Part shown: piece after piece, positions 60,236 to 64,000 of the stretch | Layout: each line of letters begins with the position of its first letter | Numbering within the stretch: the stretch's first letter is position 1 | From: Tepidanaerobacter syntrophicus | GTDB taxonomy: Bacteria; Bacillota; Thermosediminibacteria; Thermosediminibacterales; Tepidanaerobacteraceae | NCBI RefSeq assembly: GCF_001485475.2 | Contig: NZ_DF977001.1 | Span: forward strand, 124,001 to 188,000 | Direction: 5' to 3' | Length of the DNA: 64,000 nucleotides | The notes under the pieces: model-generated | Database searches by the model: none | What the model saw: only the letters and a program-made list of their open reading frames with translations | What the model was told of the DNA's origin: nothing | Position numbers and translations under genes: made by a program

Positions 60236-61129
60236 TTATTCGTCAAAATCCGGAACGTATTCATCAGAAGCGGCTCCTTCTTCTTGAATATAACCGTTTT
60301 CAAGTCCGAGCTCAAAAAAATAATCTATCACTTCATCATATTCTTTTTTGGAAAGGGTTTTATTTATTTCAGGATAATTTTTAGCTTTATAATATGGTGC
60401 ATATTGAGACATAATGCTTACATAAACCCCTTTTGGAAGATTGGCAGATATCCATTGAAGCACTTTTTTTGAATCTTCGACATGACCTGGCAAAACTAAA
60501 TGTCTTATAACAAGGCCCTTTTTTATAATACCGTTTCCATCAAAAACAGGTTCCCCCACCTGAGAAAACATTTCCAGAATCGCTTGGGTTGCGATATCGA
60601 AATAGCCGGGTGCCGCGGAATATTTCAAAGCCAAATCATCGCTAAAATATTTTAGGTCTGGAAGGTACACATCTACCAAGCCCGTGAGCATCTTTAACGT
60701 TTCGACTCTTTCATAGGCGTTGGAATTCCACACTATAGGCAGTGCGAGGCCCTTTTCTTTTGCAAGCTTTACTGCTTCGATTATTTGAACAGAATAAATA
60801 GTGGGAGTTACAAGATTTATATTGTTGACACCATTTTGTTGTAATTCTAAGAATATCTCGGCTAAATCCGTTATAGAAACTTCTCTGCCTGCTCCCTCTT
60901 GGCTTATTTTAAAATTCTGGCAAAATACGCATTTTAAGTTACAGTGAGTGAAAAAGACAGTGCCCGAACCATTTTCTCCACTGATGCAAGGTTCCTCCCA
61001 TTTATGTACAAAATACTTTGACAACACTGCATTTCCCGGCGCCTTGCATACGCCTTTCTGCCCCTTTGTCCTGTCAACACCGCAACAAAAAGGACACAGC
61101 TTGCATTCTTTTAAAATATTCTTTGTCAC
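60236..61129 (-). CDS. Radical SAM protein, PflA-like activating enzyme family
   Basis: 297 aa. The radical SAM cluster motif is FTHCNLKCVFCQNFKIS (C-x3-C-x2-C), preceded by CKLCPFCCGVDRTKGQKGVC, an additional cysteine-rich segment of the YgiQ/PflX-like group (COG1313). The C-terminus YDEVIDYFFELGLENGYIQ is typical. Target protein unknown; no glycyl radical enzyme gene is nearby. GTG start behind AGAGGTG. Confidence 0.88.
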   Translation of the reverse strand: MTKNILKECKLCPFCCGVDRTKGQKGVCKAPGNAVLSKYFVHKWEEPCISGENGSGTVFFTHCNLKCVFCQNFKISQEGAGREVSITDLAEIFLELQQNGVNNINLVTPTIYSVQIIEAVKLAKEKGLALPIVWNSNAYERVETLKMLTGLVDVYLPDLKYFSDDLALKYSAAPGYFDIATQAILEMFSQVGEPVFDGNGIIKKGLVIRHLVLPGHVEDSKKVLQWISANLPKGVYVSIMSQYAPYYKAKNYPEINKTLSKKEYDEVIDYFFELGLENGYIQEEGAASDEYVPDFDE

Positions 61130-61319
61130 TTAAAAGTACACCTCTGTAGGTTGATAATAATCTATGGTTTTTACTGTATATTACTTGCAATAGCAAACTT
61201 TTAATTATTCATCTTCAATAAGTTCGAATTTATCAATATTGAACTTAGACAGCATAAAGTATATCATATTAATAAATATACAAACAGATTTTAAAAAATC
61301 TTATTTCGGGGGCATGCAT

Positions 61320-61718
61320 ATGTATGATGAATTTAAAAAGTTTGCAATGAAGGGTAATGTAATAGATCTTGCAGTTGGTGTTGTAATAGGCGGAGCATTT
61401 GGAAAAATTATAACTTCTCTCGTAAATGATATTATAATGCCTATCCTTGGTATTATAACAGGAAAAATCGACCTTACTTCATTAAAAGTCGTCATAACGC
61501 CGGCTACAGCAGATGTTGCTGAATTATCAATAAAATATGGTCAATTCATACAGTCATTAATTGATTTTCTTTTAGTATCCCTATCAATGTTTTTTGTCAT
61601 AAAAGCGATAAATTCATTTAGCCAAACCGTAAAAGAAGAACCTTCTGTGCCTACGCCATCTAAAGAAGAAGCTTTATTGGAAGAAATACGTGATATCTTA
61701 AAGGAAAATAATCACTAA
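61320..61718 (+). CDS. mscL: Large-conductance mechanosensitive channel
   Basis: Membrane channel that opens on hypo-osmotic stress; 132 aa. It shows MYDEFKKFAMKGNVIDLAVGVVIGGAFGKIITSLVNDIIMP (quoted in parts: FAMKGNVIDLAVGV, GAFGKIITSLVND) in helix 1, a second helix LIDFLLVSLSMFFVIKAI and the C-terminal bundle EEALLEEIRDILKE. ATG 61320 fits GGGGG at 7 bases. Plus strand, divergent from the radical SAM gene and facing the symporter remnant. Confidence 0.95.
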   Translation: MYDEFKKFAMKGNVIDLAVGVVIGGAFGKIITSLVNDIIMPILGIITGKIDLTSLKVVITPATADVAELSIKYGQFIQSLIDFLLVSLSMFFVIKAINSFSQTVKEEPSVPTPSKEEALLEEIRDILKENNH

Positions 61719-61726
61719 TCAAATCT

Positions 61727-62376
61727 TTAAGATTTTCTTGTCAAACTAGATATTATAAGTAAGCATAAAGTAGTAACAACAGCTGCAAGAATTACTGGCC
61801 CTCCAAATACCTCTGTCACCCAATCATTTTGTCCTGCTACTATAGCTGTTAGAGTTCCTGCAATAAGAGCAATTCTTGCGCCTGCAGGAGTTACCATAGA
61901 ATTTTCATAAGTATATTCTCCAGGTTTTCTCCAAAGTAAACCTACTACTATAGTAGGCGCGAGAGCACCAGCGGCCATACTATATAACCAACTTACAAGT
62001 CCTAAAATAAACTGAAATCGCAGTGCGCATAATCTTTTGCAATAACATTTTCAATAAATTCACCCATACTTTTAAATGAAAACCTCGCTAAAAAGCCAGC
62101 CAGTGTCAATGCAAAAACAAGCTTGCCTCCTTCGCTGCCTAAAACCCATACAAGCCAGCTTAAGCCTACATGATAACCTTGATCCGGCGTCCCAACAAAA
62201 TCGGCGGCGCCCCAAACTGTAGCAAGATATGTCCACATTAGCAAAAAAAGTGGAAGCTTTTTGCCTGCAATAGCATAATCGTCAAAGCTTGCAGACCCTT
62301 CTTTAGATACTCTAAAGCCTATCCAAAGCATTACCAAAAGATAGATTATGCTCACTGCCCAAATGATAGTTGTCAT
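61727..62376 (-). pseudogene. Sodium:solute symporter (SSS family), internally deleted remnant
   Basis: The N-terminal ~115 residues (62376 down to about 62020: LWIGFRVSKEGSASFDDYAIAGKKLPL, TYLATVWGAADFVGTPDQGYHVG) and the C-terminal ~85 residues (61978 down to 61727: AAGALAPTIVVGLLWRKPG) of a symporter that should be ~480 aa. The middle ~280 residues are missing and the two parts are in different frames around 62000-62025. It follows the ThDP enzyme gene by 13 bp, so it was probably its partner. Confidence 0.85.
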
Positions 62377-62389
62377 TTTTATACCCCCT

Positions 62390-63970
62390 TTAATTTCTGT
62401 AAGATCGTGGATCTATAACAGCTTGAATAACTACCGGTTTTTTAGAATTCAATTCCTTTTTTAAAATATCTTCCAACTCTTTAATTCTTTCTACTTTGTA
62501 ACCCACTGCTCCAAAACTCTCAGCCAATTTAACCATGTCTGGATTCGTAAATTCAACTCCATAAGGCATAAGCCCTTTTCTTTCTTGATTCATCTTAATA
62601 AGACTCAGAGTTTTATCATCTAAAACAATTATAATTATTGGTATGTCTTCTCTTACCATCGTTTCCAGCTCAGCCATATTCATTCCAAAGCAGCCGTCCC
62701 CTATTATTGCTATAACAGGTTTTTTTGGAAAATATAACTTGGCTGCCATAGCAGTAGGAATTCCTGAACCCATAGATGATAGACCATTTGACATAAAAAA
62801 TGTCTTGGGCTCATATGTTTCCCATATTTGCCCCACTAACATTTTATGAGCGCCTACATCAGAAACGGCTATTGTGTCGTAAGGCATTGTTCGTCGCGCT
62901 GCTTTTACGACTTCAAACGATTCCATTGCCTCGCTTTTTTTAGTTGCCACTGTCTTAATCAAATTCTCCCTAACAGACTTTATATCATTTATGTCCCAAG
63001 AAGCACGATTTACTTGCCTTGTTAATACTTCTAGCATTTTAGATATATTTCCATGAAGTTCTAATTGTGTAGGATAATATTTATCTGTATTGGGCATGTT
63101 ATCTATATCAATAACAGGTGTTTCGCCAAACATCCATTGTTTATCCATTTCAACTACATCAAAACCTATTGTAATTATCAAATCGCTATTTTTTGCATAA
63201 TCCAAAATTATTCTATCGCACAACATTTCTATTACTCCTAAAAATTGGAGATGATTTTCAGGAATAATACCTTTTGCTTTTGGTGTAATTATTACCGGCG
63301 CTCCCAATTTTTCCACAAACTTTACAAATTCCTGATGCGCATTGCATCTAAGCACCCCTAATCCAGCAAAAATTATTGGCTTTTTTGAATTATTAATTAT
63401 TTTAAGAGAGGCAGATATATCCCCTGAAAAAGTAGATTCAGTGGAAATTTTAGATAAATAATAATTCATCTTCTCTTTTTCCATTAAAGCTACATTGCTT
63501 GGAAATGTAAGATGGACAGGTCCTTGTTTTGGGGACATGGCAATAGCAAACGCCTTGCTTAATATTCTTTCGACTGATGATGCTTCAATGGTTGCGCTCC
63601 ACTTTGAAACTGGTTCAAATAATCTAACTAAATCCAAGTGTTGATGTGTTGAAACTTCATAAAAATTAGTGGCCATATTACCTGTAATAGCAATTACAGG
63701 GGCTCTGTCTAAATAAGCGTGAGCTACGCCTGTAATTAGATTTGTGGCTCCCGGCCCAAGTGTAGAAAGACATACTCCCGGTTTTCCAGATATTTCGCCA
63801 GTAGCTGCAGCCATAAAAGCCGCTGTAGATTCATGCTTAGTAAGTATAAACCGGATTCCTTCTTTCTTAAGAGAATCTAGGAAAGATGTTACTTCTCCTC
63901 CTGGATATCCGAATACACATGGTATTCCCTCCTCTTTTAATATTTTTGCAACTATGTCTGAGACCTTCAT
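62390..63970 (-). CDS. Acetolactate-synthase-like thiamine diphosphate enzyme
   Basis: 526 aa of the ThDP decarboxylase/synthase family. The N-terminal Pyr domain shows GIPCVFGYPGGEVTSFLDSL and KHESTAAFMAAATGEISG (catalytic Glu), then LSTLGPGATNLITG. The C-terminal PP domain has IAIIGDGCFGMNMAELETMVRE. It is shorter than typical IlvB, and no regulatory subunit gene follows. The substrate is uncertain: acetolactate synthase, or a 2-oxoacid decarboxylase. The gene after it is a broken symporter. ATG behind GGAGGGAG. Confidence 0.9.
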   Translation of the reverse strand: MKVSDIVAKILKEEGIPCVFGYPGGEVTSFLDSLKKEGIRFILTKHESTAAFMAAATGEISGKPGVCLSTLGPGATNLITGVAHAYLDRAPVIAITGNMATNFYEVSTHQHLDLVRLFEPVSKWSATIEASSVERILSKAFAIAMSPKQGPVHLTFPSNVALMEKEKMNYYLSKISTESTFSGDISASLKIINNSKKPIIFAGLGVLRCNAHQEFVKFVEKLGAPVIITPKAKGIIPENHLQFLGVIEMLCDRIILDYAKNSDLIITIGFDVVEMDKQWMFGETPVIDIDNMPNTDKYYPTQLELHGNISKMLEVLTRQVNRASWDINDIKSVRENLIKTVATKKSEAMESFEVVKAARRTMPYDTIAVSDVGAHKMLVGQIWETYEPKTFFMSNGLSSMGSGIPTAMAAKLYFPKKPVIAIIGDGCFGMNMAELETMVREDIPIIIIVLDDKTLSLIKMNQERKGLMPYGVEFTNPDMVKLAESFGAVGYKVERIKELEDILKKELNSKKPVVIQAVIDPRSYRN

Positions 63971-64000
63971 ATGCTCCCTCCTGTCTTTAATGCAAAATTA

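Overview
The window looks like chromosome of a low-GC, strictly anaerobic Firmicute of the class Clostridia, probably a Thermoanaerobacterales/Thermosediminibacterales-type organism such as Tepidanaerobacter. This is inference from gene content: pyruvate:ferredoxin oxidoreductase, a K+-dependent Na+-type membrane pyrophosphatase, a CggR-controlled glycolytic operon, RpoN, several PTS systems, GGAGG ribosome binding sites and LicT-type antitermination. Almost every gene is on the minus strand. Only three clear genes are on the plus strand (29473-32892, 46181-46726, 61320-61718), so the minus strand is probably the leading strand. I found no rRNA, tRNA or CRISPR.

Layout, in minus-strand transcription order within each block. 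1-1278: a YtrA-type GntR regulator and an ABC ATPase that runs off the window edge. 1572-6046: a three-gene NAD(P) transhydrogenase operon behind a textbook sigma-54 promoter, two identical 24-bp palindromes and a divergent-in-function but same-strand sigma-54 activator gene with an ACT domain. 6132-12138: a PTS operon (EIIBC, eIF2B-like isomerase, pseudouridine-5'-phosphate glycosidase PsuG, ADP-ribosylglycohydrolase, LicT antiterminator, EIIA) led by a promoter, an RNA antiterminator target and an intrinsic terminator. I read it as a PTS-coupled nucleoside (possibly pseudouridine) degradation system. 12257-15925: MFS exporter, Na+-type pyrophosphatase, SecG. 16032-24681: glycolysis (rpoN, gap, cggR, pgk, tpiA, gpmI, eno) with a recognisable CggR operator before gap. 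24888-28606: aspartate pathway (two asd paralogues, lysC). 28680-29183: gamma carbonic anhydrase-like protein.

29329-32960: a secreted phosphodiester glycosidase with a C-terminal stalk domain, on the plus strand. 32962-36489: pyruvate:ferredoxin oxidoreductase, preceded by a 415-bp non-coding stretch that carries hairpins resembling the end of an IS200/IS605-type element. 36905-45174: DegV, then nucleoside salvage (punA, deoB, pdp, cdd) behind an oligopeptide-type ABC transporter lacking its ATPases. 45284-47302: nitrilase-family amidase, YfcE-like phosphodiesterase, UPF0340 protein. 47511-47690: an unexplained structured, GC-richer non-coding block.

47769-58022: a second PTS-linked catabolic cluster (Ula/Sga-type EIIC and EIIB, RmlD-like reductase, cyclase, two 2-hydroxyacid/2-oxoacid dehydrogenases, a DapA-family aldolase, a PRD regulator fused to EIIB and EIIA domains, and a LarA-family racemase). 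It probably degrades a sugar acid, and the only EIIA in the cluster is the regulator's own. 58219-63970: PfpI-family protein, SEC-C protein, PflA-like radical SAM enzyme, MscL, a broken sodium:solute symporter gene and an acetolactate-synthase-like ThDP enzyme.

All assignments come from reading the sequence; no database search was run.
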